25,033 bases of DNA, from assembly GCA_946998205.1 (NCBI GenBank), contig CAMPYJ010000037.1:1-25033 (forward strand), in the 5' to 3' direction. A model generated the notes under the pieces. It was not told the origin of the DNA. It worked only from the letters and a program-made list of their open reading frames with translations, and made no database searches. The DNA is from an uncultured Prevotella sp. (GTDB lineage Bacteria; Bacteroidota; Bacteroidia; Bacteroidales; Bacteroidaceae). Below, in pieces: positions 15,429 to 24,200 of this stretch. How positions within the stretch are numbered: position 1 is the first letter of the stretch; every line of letters starts with the position of its first letter. The translations under genes were made by a program, and so were the position numbers.

Positions 15429-18400
15429 TTGATGAAAAAAGCATTGATCGCGGCCTCTTTGGCCATTTTGTCCGCACTGCCAGTCAGTGCCGACCTTGTG
15501 CCTGTTATCAAGAAAGACATGCCTACCGATACGGAGTGGCACGACTTGCAGGTGAACGAGGTGAACAGACTGAAACTGCACACCAATTATTTCGCGTACG
15601 AATCGGCCGAGAAGGCACTTGCCGGCGACCGGAAGGCATCGGCCAACTACCTCTCGCTGAACGGAACGTGGAAGTTTCACTTTGCAGAAAATCCCGACAA
15701 ACGACCTTCGGGCTTCTTCGAAACCGGCTATGACGACGCTGCATGGAAGACCATCAGCGTACCGGGAATATGGGAACTCAACGGCTATGGCGACCCGGTA
15801 TATGTGAACATCGGCTTCGCCTGGCGCGGACATTTCAAGAACAATCCGCCCCAAGTGCCGCTGAAAGACAACCATGTGGGCAGCTACCGCCGCATCATCA
15901 ACATCCCCAACAGCTGGGACGGCAAGCAGGTTATCGCCCACTTTGGCAGCGTAACGTCCAACATCTACCTGTATGTCAACGGCATGTATGTGGGCTATGC
16001 CGAAGATTCGAAGGTGGCCGCCGAGTTCGACATCACGCCCTATGTGAAAAAGGGCGACAACCTGATTGCCTTTCAGACCTTCCGTTGGTGCGACGGCTCG
16101 TACAGCGAAGATCAGGACTTCTGGCGGCTGAGCGGCGTGGCGCGCGACAGTTATCTTTATGCCCGCAACGAAAAGGTGCAGGTGAGCAACATCAAGCTGA
16201 AGGCCGACCTGGTGAACAACTACCAAGACGGTGCGCTGTCGGTGGACTTGGACGTGAAGGGAAGTCCCACGGTAGACTTCGACCTGCTGAACGCCAACGG
16301 CATCTCCGTGAGCAAGCACAGCGTGGATTTCAAGGGACAGCGACACGGCAACGTGACTTTCAACATCAAGAACGTGAAGCCTTGGACGGCCGAGACACCT
16401 TATCTCTTCACCCTTGTCACCACTGTGAAGAAGGGCGGAAAGGTCATTGAGGTGATTCCGCAGAAGGTGGGGTTCAGGAAAGTGGAGATTAGGAACAGTC
16501 AGTTGCTGGTCAACGGGCAACCCATCTATATAAAAGGTGCCAACAGGCACGAGATGGATCCAGACGGTGGCTACATCGTGAGTCGTGAGCGGATGATACA
16601 GGACATCAAGATCATGAAGCAATTCAACATCAATGCCGTACGCACCTGTCACTATCCCGACGCCCCACAGTGGTATGAGCTGTGCGATGAGTATGGACTT
16701 TATGTGGTGGCAGAGGCCAACCAGGAGGGGCATGGCTTTGGTTACGGGGATGACGCGGCTACCAAAAAGCCCATGTTTGCCAAACAAATTATGGAACGCA
16801 ACCAGCACAATGTAGAAATGTTTTACAACCATCCCAGTATCATCATTTGGTCATTGGGCAACGAGACGGCCGATGGTCCCAATTTTACAGCGGCATTCAA
16901 TTGGATTAAGAGCGTGGACTCCTCGCGTCCGATACACTGGGAACGGGCAATCAAGGGACCGAACACCGAGTTGTTCTGCCCCATGTACCTCCCTCAAAAA
17001 GCGTGCGAGGAATACGCACGGTCCACGGCTAAAGAGGATCAGAAGCCGCTCATACAGTGCGAGTACAACCACGCCATGGGTAATTCGGGCGGTGGTTTGA
17101 AGGAGTACTGGGACCTGGTGCGCAAGTATCCCAAGTTTCAAGGTGGCTTTGTATGGGACTTTGTGGACCAAGCCTTGCGTGACACAAAGCGCGGAATCTA
17201 TACCTATGGAGGCGATTACAATAAATATGATCCCAGCGACAACAACTTCAACTGCAACGGACTCATCAGTCCCGACCGCGTACCTAACCCACACATGTAT
17301 GAGGTGGGCTATGAATACCAAAACATCTGGGTACAACCAGTTGACTTGAAGGCGGGGAAAATAAAGGTGAGGAATGAGTATTTCTTCCGCAACTTGGGCA
17401 ACTATGCCCTGCAATGGAAGGTTCTCGTCAATGGTAAGGAGGCGCAGAAGGGCATCGTGAGCGACCTGCAGGTGCAGCCACAACAAACGGCTGACTTGAC
17501 ACTGCCGTACAACTTGAACCCACTGTTGGCCGACTCGCAAAGCAGGGACGTGCAGCTTAACATAGACTTTGTGCTGAAACAACCCGAGCCTCTCATGCAA
17601 AAGGGTCAGATAGTGGCCTACCAACAGTTTCCAATAAAAGACTATTATTTAGAAAAAAGCACTACCCCAGCACCTCAGATGGAAACACTTGCGTGGTATG
17701 GAAATTTGAAGAAAACCAGCAAGAAGAAAGACAAGCAAGTGACGATAGAAAACCAACAGGTGTCTATCTCGTTCGACAAGCAAACGGGTTTGATGACGAG
17801 ATATGTCGTGGGAGATGTTTCTTATCTGGCTGACGGTGGTGTCTTGAAGCCTTGTTTCTGGCGTGCCGTGACGGATAATGACATGGGAGCGGGCATCAAC
17901 AAGAAGTACAGCGTATGGCGCAACCCTGCCATGACGGTGAAAAACATCAACGTGCAGAAGGTCAAACTACTGGGCAACAACTCCATGTTGGTGACGGTGG
18001 ACTATGACATGCCAGGCGTAAAGTCACAGATGACAATTGAATATCTCGTCACAATGTCCGGGAAAGTAGAGATTACGCAGACACTCATTCCCGATGCCGG
18101 TACCCAAGTTCCCGGCATGTTGCGCTATGGCATGGTGATGCAGATGCCTTACGATATGGAGAAGAGCGAGTATTTTGGCCGCGGACCCATTGAGAATTAT
18201 GCCGATCGGAAGTTCTCTCAACGGTTCGGCATCTACCTACAGACGGCCGATGAGCAGTTCTATCCATACATACGCCCACAAGAAACGGGAACCAAGAGCG
18301 ATATGCGCTGGTGGAAACAGACTGGCGAAAAAGGTATGGGGTTGTTGGTTCGTTCGGACAAGCCGTTCTATGCTTCGGCCTTGCATTATACGGTTGAGGA

Positions 18401-18602
18401 CTTGGACGATGGTGACAAGAAGGAACAACGCCACATACAGGAGGTTCCAAAGTCGAAGTTTACGAACCTACACATCGACGGTGAGATGGCTGGCGTTGGC
18501 GGTATTGACTCGTGGAGCGGCCATGCCGAGGCATTGGAGGAATACCGTGTGCCGTTTGGACACAAAAGGTTCCAGTTTACGCTGACTCCTATGGGAAGGT
18601 AA
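15429..18602 (+). CDS. Secreted GH2 beta-galactosidase (LacZ type)
   Basis: A 1057-residue glycoside hydrolase family 2 enzyme that removes terminal beta-galactose from sugars or host/plant glycans. The N-terminus MMKKALIAASLAILSALPVSA is a signal peptide, so it acts in the periplasm or at the surface. The sugar-binding domain includes LSLNGTWKFHFAENPDKRP (about 76-94). The TIM barrel has the acid/base Glu479 in SLGNE and the nucleophile Glu545 in CEYNHAMGN. The C-terminal Bgal_small_N-type domain includes YFGRGPIENYADR (about 917-929). The length matches LacZ-type GH2 enzymes. The start at 15429 is set by the signal peptide; ATG at 15432 is equally possible. It is monocistronic with its own promoter. 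No SusC/SusD pair is near, so no polysaccharide locus is visible. Confidence 0.94.
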   Translation: MMKKALIAASLAILSALPVSADLVPVIKKDMPTDTEWHDLQVNEVNRLKLHTNYFAYESAEKALAGDRKASANYLSLNGTWKFHFAENPDKRPSGFFETGYDDAAWKTISVPGIWELNGYGDPVYVNIGFAWRGHFKNNPPQVPLKDNHVGSYRRIINIPNSWDGKQVIAHFGSVTSNIYLYVNGMYVGYAEDSKVAAEFDITPYVKKGDNLIAFQTFRWCDGSYSEDQDFWRLSGVARDSYLYARNEKVQVSNIKLKADLVNNYQDGALSVDLDVKGSPTVDFDLLNANGISVSKHSVDFKGQRHGNVTFNIKNVKPWTAETPYLFTLVTTVKKGGKVIEVIPQKVGFRKVEIRNSQLLVNGQPIYIKGANRHEMDPDGGYIVSRERMIQDIKIMKQFNINAVRTCHYPDAPQWYELCDEYGLYVVAEANQEGHGFGYGDDAATKKPMFAKQIMERNQHNVEMFYNHPSIIIWSLGNETADGPNFTAAFNWIKSVDSSRPIHWERAIKGPNTELFCPMYLPQKACEEYARSTAKEDQKPLIQCEYNHAMGNSGGGLKEYWDLVRKYPKFQGGFVWDFVDQALRDTKRGIYTYGGDYNKYDPSDNNFNCNGLISPDRVPNPHMYEVGYEYQNIWVQPVDLKAGKIKVRNEYFFRNLGNYALQWKVLVNGKEAQKGIVSDLQVQPQQTADLTLPYNLNPLLADSQSRDVQLNIDFVLKQPEPLMQKGQIVAYQQFPIKDYYLEKSTTPAPQMETLAWYGNLKKTSKKKDKQVTIENQQVSISFDKQTGLMTRYVVGDVSYLADGGVLKPCFWRAVTDNDMGAGINKKYSVWRNPAMTVKNINVQKVKLLGNNSMLVTVDYDMPGVKSQMTIEYLVTMSGKVEITQTLIPDAGTQVPGMLRYGMVMQMPYDMEKSEYFGRGPIENYADRKFSQRFGIYLQTADEQFYPYIRPQETGTKSDMRWWKQTGEKGMGLLVRSDKPFYASALHYTVEDLDDGDKKEQRHIQEVPKSKFTNLHIDGEMAGVGGIDSWSGHAEALEEYRVPFGHKRFQFTLTPMGR

Positions 18603-18620
18603 GTCGGTACACCCGACTTA
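18600..18620. terminator. Hairpin formed by two convergent stop codons, possible shared terminator
   Basis: TAAGTCGG (18600-18607) pairs perfectly with CCGACTTA (18613-18620) across a five-base loop. The stem base is the TAA of the beta-galactosidase gene on one strand and the TAA of the EamA gene on the other. There is no strong T run on either side, so termination is only possible. Confidence 0.4.
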
Positions 18621-19535
18621 TCTCCTTTCGTGCTGTTGAACGGGTTGGGCTTCTACTTCAGCTGGCGATTTCTTCAGGATGAGCAGCACCACGGCGGCGA
18701 GAATCAGCACAAAGCCAATGGCGATGCTCGTGGTGAGCGGCTCACCAAAGACGGCAATGCCGATGCACATGGCGGTGAGCGGCTCGAAAGCACCGAGGAT
18801 GGCCACCAGGGTGCTGCCGATACTCTTCAGTGCCAAGATGAGGGTGATGTTGCTTACTACGGTTGGAAGCAAGCCCAACAGAAAGAGATTGAGCAGGGTT
18901 CCACCCGTATGAATGGCAGCAAGCCCGCCTGACGTGAACGTGGCGTATAACATGAGCAGCAGCATCGTGAAGAAGAATATATAAAAGTTAACCTTTATGG
19001 TGGGTATGGCGCGTATGTTCATCGTTGGGTAGGCAACCATATAAATAGCGTACGACAGTCCTGACAAAAGCTCTAAGCAGATGCCCAAAACAGAGATGTT
19101 GCCTGCGCCGTTCTCTATTCCTGATAAGAAACATACACCTGCAACTGCCAGTGCAATGGCTAAAAAAGTTGTACCCGATGCCTTCTCACCCCTGAAGATC
19201 ATCATCAGGAGTGCCGTCCACACGGGATATGAAAACATGATGACGGTGGCGATGCCGCTGGACAGATAGCGATAGCCCTCGATAAGGAACACCGCCGACC
19301 CCGTGTAGACGACGGATAGCAGCATGAGACGGAGCGATTCGCCAAAGCGGAGGTGCAGACTTTTCCGTTGACACATCAGTATGACAAGCATGATGAGGCA
19401 GGCAAAAGCGAAGCGATACACCAACACCGCAGCGGAGGACATGCCTGTTGCCAATACCGGAAGACTGAAGAGTGGTATAAGCCCAAAGGCTGTCGCAGAT
19501 GTGATGGCGCCTACAAAACCATGTAGTTTGTTCAT
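18618..19535 (-). CDS. EamA/DMT-family membrane transporter
   Basis: A 305-residue inner-membrane protein with about ten hydrophobic helices in two EamA-type halves (about 5-140 and 150-292). Recognisable segments are FGLIPLFSLPVLATGMSSAAVLVYRFAFACLIML near the N-terminus, FLIEGYRYLSSGIATVIMFSYPVW, and GAFEPLTAMCIGIAVFGEPLT in the second half, which is the usual end of the drug/metabolite transporter fold. Members export amino acids, metabolites or drugs; the substrate cannot be called. A charged tail (KKSPAEVEAQPVQQHERR) is cytoplasmic. It converges with the beta-galactosidase gene, with only 15 bp between their stops. No clear promoter was found; the 224 bp upstream is repeat-rich. Confidence 0.85.
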   Translation of the reverse strand: MNKLHGFVGAITSATAFGLIPLFSLPVLATGMSSAAVLVYRFAFACLIMLVILMCQRKSLHLRFGESLRLMLLSVVYTGSAVFLIEGYRYLSSGIATVIMFSYPVWTALLMMIFRGEKASGTTFLAIALAVAGVCFLSGIENGAGNISVLGICLELLSGLSYAIYMVAYPTMNIRAIPTIKVNFYIFFFTMLLLMLYATFTSGGLAAIHTGGTLLNLFLLGLLPTVVSNITLILALKSIGSTLVAILGAFEPLTAMCIGIAVFGEPLTTSIAIGFVLILAAVVLLILKKSPAEVEAQPVQQHERR

Positions 19536-19549
19536 TGGAATTTCTTTTT

Positions 19550-19752
19550 TAGTTGACGAGGTGACGAGTTGACAAGTTGACGAGGTGATGGTTGGTTTAG
19601 TTGACGAGGTGACAAGTAGACAAGTAAACGAGTTGAAAGCGTTTTACTCAAGAAATTTACGCATTTACAAGTTCACAAGTTTATAGCCATTAACTTGTGA
19701 ACTTGTAAACTATCAACTCGTCAACTCTTAAACTTGTCAACTCGTCAACTTA
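19550..19752. repeat. Degenerate GTTGACGAG/ACAAGTTG repeats with an 18-bp inverted repeat
   Basis: Units of 8-9 bases (GTTGACGAG, GTGACGAG, GTTGACAA) run from about 19551 to 19636. The complementary type (CTCGTCAAC, CTTGTCAAC) runs from about 19711 to 19751, so the two halves face each other. Between them TTTACAAGTTCACAAGTT (19664-19681) and its exact reverse complement (19692-19709) flank a 10-base loop. It fills the space between the second chromate-transporter gene and the EamA gene. It may act as a terminator or RNA stabiliser, but no T run follows. Confidence 0.8.
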
Positions 19753-19759
19753 TATATCC

Positions 19760-20335
19760 TCAATACAGCAGCATCAGTCCTGCGAATGCCGCATAGCATA
19801 TCATCCGGATAGGGTTGATTTTCATGTATTTCGTACCTACGAAGGTGGCGCAGAAGAGAGCCACGCTGATCCAGAATTGCCATGGGTTTTTAATCATGGA
19901 GCCAAAGTTCTCCTCGTTCATCAGCAGCAGGGTGGCAGCGCCAAGCAACCCCACTACGGCGGGTCGCAGTCCGCTGAAGACATTCTGAACGGGCTCGGTG
20001 TTCATGTACTTCATGAACATCTTACTGATGAGAATCATGAGGATGAGGGATGGCAGCACCAAGGCGAAGGTGGCGGTGGCAGACCCCAGGATGGCCATCG
20101 GCATGCCGTAGCCCGCGTTGTGCACGGCAGCGTAGCCGCAATAGGTGGCCGAGTTGATGCCAATGGGGCCGGGTGTCATCTGACTGATGGCCACGATGTT
20201 GGTGAACTCGGCACTGCCAAGCCAGTGATGGTGTATCACCGTCTCAGTCTGAATGAGCGACAGCATGCCGTAGCCGCCACCGAAACCAAACAAACCAATC
20301 TGGAAAAACGTAATGAAAAGATAGAGATAAATCAT
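19760..20335 (-). CDS. Chromate-transporter (CHR) family protein, second half of a pair
   Basis: A 191-residue membrane protein of the short-chain CHR group, in which two half-length subunits replace one long ChrA. It carries the family motifs FGFGGGYGMLSLIQ (about 17-30) and ISQMTPGPIGINSATYCGY (about 50-68). About six hydrophobic helices follow, including GLRPAVVGLLGAATLLL. ChrA proteins export chromate or related anions; whether chromate is the substrate here is unknown. The partner gene lies upstream. The two were originally one base apart (TAG-C-ATG) and are now separated by MITE copy 3. Its ATG (20333-20335) directly precedes the GCTA target duplication (20336-20339) on the plus-strand map. 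Confidence 0.88.
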   Translation of the reverse strand: MIYLYLFITFFQIGLFGFGGGYGMLSLIQTETVIHHHWLGSAEFTNIVAISQMTPGPIGINSATYCGYAAVHNAGYGMPMAILGSATATFALVLPSLILMILISKMFMKYMNTEPVQNVFSGLRPAVVGLLGAATLLLMNEENFGSMIKNPWQFWISVALFCATFVGTKYMKINPIRMICYAAFAGLMLLY

Positions 20336-20339
20336 GCTA

Positions 20340-20532
20340 GGCTGGTCCTATAAATTAGCTTTGTTAGATTTTGAGCTTATTTCTGAGGTCAAAATGCAAG
20401 AGAGTGAAGGAGTGTAGCGAGCTACACGACTGAACGAACTTACATTTTGAACCAAAAAGAAGCCAAAAGATAACAAAACGTATTTCATAAACATTTAATG
20501 ACTATGTGCGGTGGTAATTTATAGAACCAGCC
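20340..20532 (+). mobile_element. Palindromic MITE-like element, family A copy 3 (between chromate-transporter genes)
   Basis: 193 bp. The ends GGCTGGTCCTATAAATTA and the complement of GGCTGGTTCTATAAATTA differ at one position. GCTA flanks both sides (20336-20339 and 20533-20536). The core is GTGTAGC-GA-GCTACAC, compared with GTATAGC-GA-GCTATAC in copy 1, so both arms changed together. The inner arms differ likewise (CAAAATG/CATTTTG against CAATTTG/CAAATTG). It sits exactly between two genes that were one base apart and breaks neither. Confidence 0.92.
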
Positions 20533-20533
20533 G

Positions 20534-21124
20534 CTACTCGGTGGGTTTGATGAATTGTCCGTATATGTATCCACCGACACCTGCGGCGATGATGATGAAA
20601 ATGGGGTTCACGCCGATGGCCCATATCAGCAGAGCGGAGATGATGGGTATCCAGCAATTGACCAATGAAATGCCGGCACTTTTGGCCAGGTTGAACGTGG
20701 GAACGGCGATGAGTGCCACCACAGCCGGGCGAATGCCGTTGAACATGGCCGCAATCCATGGCACTTCCATGAAACTATGGAAGAACATGGCGATCAACAG
20801 GATGATGAGAAACGAGGGCAGCGACGCACCCATGGCGGTGCAGACGGCTCCCCGCGTCGCCCGCAGCTTATAGCCTATGAAGATGCTGATGTTGACGGCG
20901 AACACGCCAGGACAACTCTGCGCGATGGCGATGAGGTTGAGAAATTCGTCCTTGTCAATCCACTTGTGCCGGTCAACCACCTCCGCCTCGATGATGGGTA
21001 TCATGGCATAGCCCCCGCCAAGGGTAAACGCTCCTATCTTGACGAATGTCTTAAAGAGCGTGGCCCAACGGTAGTTGTCCTCCAATGTCTCTGCCGTGTT
21101 GGGTATTTTGATTTGATTGCCCAT
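20534..21124 (-). CDS. Chromate-transporter (CHR) family protein, first half of a pair
   Basis: From the ATG at 21124 the product is 196 residues. It has the CHR motifs FTLGGGYAMIPIIEAEVV and IAIAQSCPGVFAVNISIFIGYKLRATRGA, followed by hydrophobic helices including NGIRPAVVALIAVPTFNLA. It pairs with the next gene as the N-type half of a two-subunit ChrA-like transporter. An in-frame ATG at 21175 would add 17 residues (MIIKGIHQLGNN...) without family similarity, so I prefer 21124. Its TAG stop (20534-20536) lies inside the GCTA/TAGC target duplication of MITE copy 3. It follows purL on the same strand, with repeat sequence in the gap. Confidence 0.88.
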   Translation of the reverse strand: MGNQIKIPNTAETLEDNYRWATLFKTFVKIGAFTLGGGYAMIPIIEAEVVDRHKWIDKDEFLNLIAIAQSCPGVFAVNISIFIGYKLRATRGAVCTAMGASLPSFLIILLIAMFFHSFMEVPWIAAMFNGIRPAVVALIAVPTFNLAKSAGISLVNCWIPIISALLIWAIGVNPIFIIIAAGVGGYIYGQFIKPTE

Positions 21125-21175
21125 GCCCTGTAAATGATGATTGTTACCTAACTGATGAATACCTTTTATTATCAT

Positions 21176-21213
21176 GTAACCGACTCGTCAACTCATGAAC
21201 TTGTCAACTCGTC
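21176..21213. repeat. Short GTTGACGAG-type repeats between purL and the transporter genes
   Basis: CGACTCGTCAACTCATGAAC and then TTGTCAACTCGTC are the same 8-9 base units seen at 19550-19752, in the complementary orientation. They lie just past the purL stop. Confidence 0.7.
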
Positions 21214-21215
21214 TA

Positions 21216-24200
21216 CTACAACTGTCTCTCCACCCACTCTCGCGCATTCACAAACGCCTCTATCCACGGCGTTACCTCGTCCATGTGCCGCTTGTGGGGG
21301 TAATAAGCGTTCTGCCATGGGAAGATGGAGCGTTCCAGATGGGGCATCATGGCTAAGTGTCGTCCGTCCTTGGAGCAGATGCCGGCCACGCTGTAGTCGC
21401 TGCCATTCGGATTTCCGGGATAGCTGTCGTAGCTGTATTTGGCAATGATGTGGTAGTTCTCCTCCCCTTCAGGCAAGCTGAACTTACCCTCTCCGTGGGC
21501 AACCCAAATGCCGAGCTTACTGTCAGAGAGGCTTCCAAGCATCACACTGTTGTTCTCTGGGATGGTCAACCCGAGGAACGCGCTCTCAAACTTGTGCGAG
21601 TCGTTGTGCAGCATACGGGTTCTTTGCTGATGTTCGGGATTGATTAAGTTGAGTTCTACCATGAGCTGACAGCCGTTGCAGATGCCCAGTGACAGCGTGT
21701 CCTTGCGGGCATAGAACCTGTCGAGGGCTTCCTTGGCCTTGGGATTGTACAAGAATGCCCCTGCCCATCCTTTGGCTGAACCGAGCACGTCACTGTTGGA
21801 GAATCCGCCACAGAACACAATCAGGTTGATGTCTTCCAGTGTCTCGCGGCCGCTGATCAAGTCGGTCATCATCACATCCTTCACGTCAAAGCCCGCCAGA
21901 TACAAGGCGTAAGCCATCTCGCGCTCGCCGTTGGTGCCTTTCTCACGGATGATAGCCGCCCTGATGCCTGAAGGCGTGCGGCGGTCAGCGTTGAGTTGGT
22001 ATTGTGACAGCTTGCCCGTGAAGGCATCGTTGAACCTCAGTTGCAGTGGCTGCTCTTTGTAGTTGCGGTGACGCTGGTCGGCCATGCCGTTCATGCTCTG
22101 CCGCTTGTCCAGCTCGTATGATGTCTGGTACCATGCCTCGCGCAAGGCATCGATATCGAACTCGTGCTGCCATTCATTCTTCTTCACGACAATCTTGCGC
22201 TCCTTCGGTGTGGGGTAACCAATCTTGGCATAGCCGATACCCTCGCTTTCTAAGTATTCACGCAGCGCATGCTTGTGCAGGTCAGACACCTGAATCACCA
22301 CTCCGGGGTTCTCGGCAAACAGGTTTTTCACCACGTCCTCACCGTTCACATCGTACAAGTTCACATGGATGCCACCCTGTTGGTTGGCAAACGTCATCTC
22401 CAGCAGGGTGGTTATCAGGCCACCGGCACTGATGTCATGGCCAGCCATTACCCATCCTTTGTTGATGAGCGTCTGTATTGCCTCGAAACAGTCGGCAAAG
22501 TATTCAGGGTTTTTCACCGTCGGAACGTCGCTGCCCACCTTGCCTAAGCTCTGTGCAAAGGCACTGCCGCCGAGGCGTTGGTCATCAAACGAGAAGTCGA
22601 TGTAGTAGAGTGACGAGTTCTTATCGTTCACCAGTACAGGTGAAACCACTTTTTTCACATCCTCCACTTCGCCCCCCGCGCTGACGATAACGGTTCCGGG
22701 AGAGATGATTTTCTCGCCGTTAGGATATTTCTGGGTAAGCGACAGCGAGTCTTTACCCGTGGGTACGTTGATGTGGAGCGAGCAACAGAAGTCGCTCAAG
22801 GCCTCGACAGCGGCATACAGGCGCGCGTCCTCGCCCTTTTGCGCACGGCATGGCCACATCCAGTTGGCTGAGAGCGAGACGCCTTCCAGCCCATCTTCGA
22901 GCGGTGCCCACACGATATTGGTGAGCGATTCGGCCACGCTCAGCACGCTGCCGGCCTCCGGTGACGCCAATCCGGCTTGTGGAGCATGTCCCAAGGCGGT
23001 GGCGATACCCCGCTTGCCGCGGTAGTCCAAAGCCACCACGCCACAGTCGGAGAGCGGCAATTGTAACTCGCCCTGGCACTGCTGGCGTGCTATCTTGCCC
23101 GTTACCGAGCGGTCCACCTTGTTGGTGAGCCAGTCTTTGCAGGCAACGGCTTCCAAGCGCAGCACGTTGTCAAGATAGGCATCTATCTGGTCTTGGCAAT
23201 AGGTGGCGTTCTCGTAATGGTGTTCTACCGTCTCATCGGTCATGACGGTCTTGGGCGAGTGTCCGAACATTTGTGCCACATCCAGGTCGAAAGGCTTCAC
23301 GCCATCGGCCTGTACGAATGAGAAGTGGGCGTCGCCGGTGGTCTCACCCACCACATACAGCGGTGCCCGCTCACGCTCGGCGATGGCCTTGACGTGTTCC
23401 AGATGCCGCTCGTCGATGAGCAGTCCCATGCGCTCCTGACTCTCGTTGGCAATGATTTCCTTGGCACTGAGCGTCTTGTCACCGATAGGCAACTTGGCCA
23501 TGTCAATCTCTCCGCCGCAGTCTTCCACGAGTTCCGACAGACAGTTCAGGTGACCAGCACTGCCATGGTCATGGATGGACACCACGGGATTTTCCTTTTC
23601 CTCCACCAAGGCACGCACCAAGTTGTAGGCGCGCTTCTGCATTTCGGGGTTCGCACGCTGTATAGCGTTCAGCTCAATGCCGCTGGTGTAGCGCCCCGTG
23701 TCAACGGACGACACGCTTCCGCCACCCAAACCGATGCGGTAGTTGTCGCCCCCAACCACCACGACCTTGTTACCTTTCTGTGGTTCTTTCTTCAAACAGT
23801 CGCGTTTCTTGCCGTAACCAACGCCTCCTGCCAGCATGATAACCTTGTCGTAAGCCAGCTTCTGACCATCTTCCTGATGCTCGAACGTCAGCACCGAACC
23901 GCAGATGAGCGGTTGACCGAACTTGTTTCCGAAGTCGCTGGCACCGTTCGAGGCCTTGATGAGTATTTGTTCGGGAGTCTGATACAGCCACTTCCGCACG
24001 GGCAGGATGTCCTCCCAGGTACGCGATTCGCCTTCCAAACGCGGATAAGCGGTCATGTACACCGCCGTTCCGGCTAACGGCCAAGAGCCTACGCCACCGC
24101 CCATACGGTCGCGAATCTCGCCTCCCGTGCCCGTCGCGGCGCCGTTGAACGGCTCCACGGTGGTGGGAAAGTTGTGGGTTTCGGCCTTCAGAGAGATCAC

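Noticed and set aside
15411..16832. 473-codon open frame on the minus strand
   Set aside because: Antisense shadow of the GH2 beta-galactosidase; its His/Val-rich composition is what reverse reading of that gene produces.
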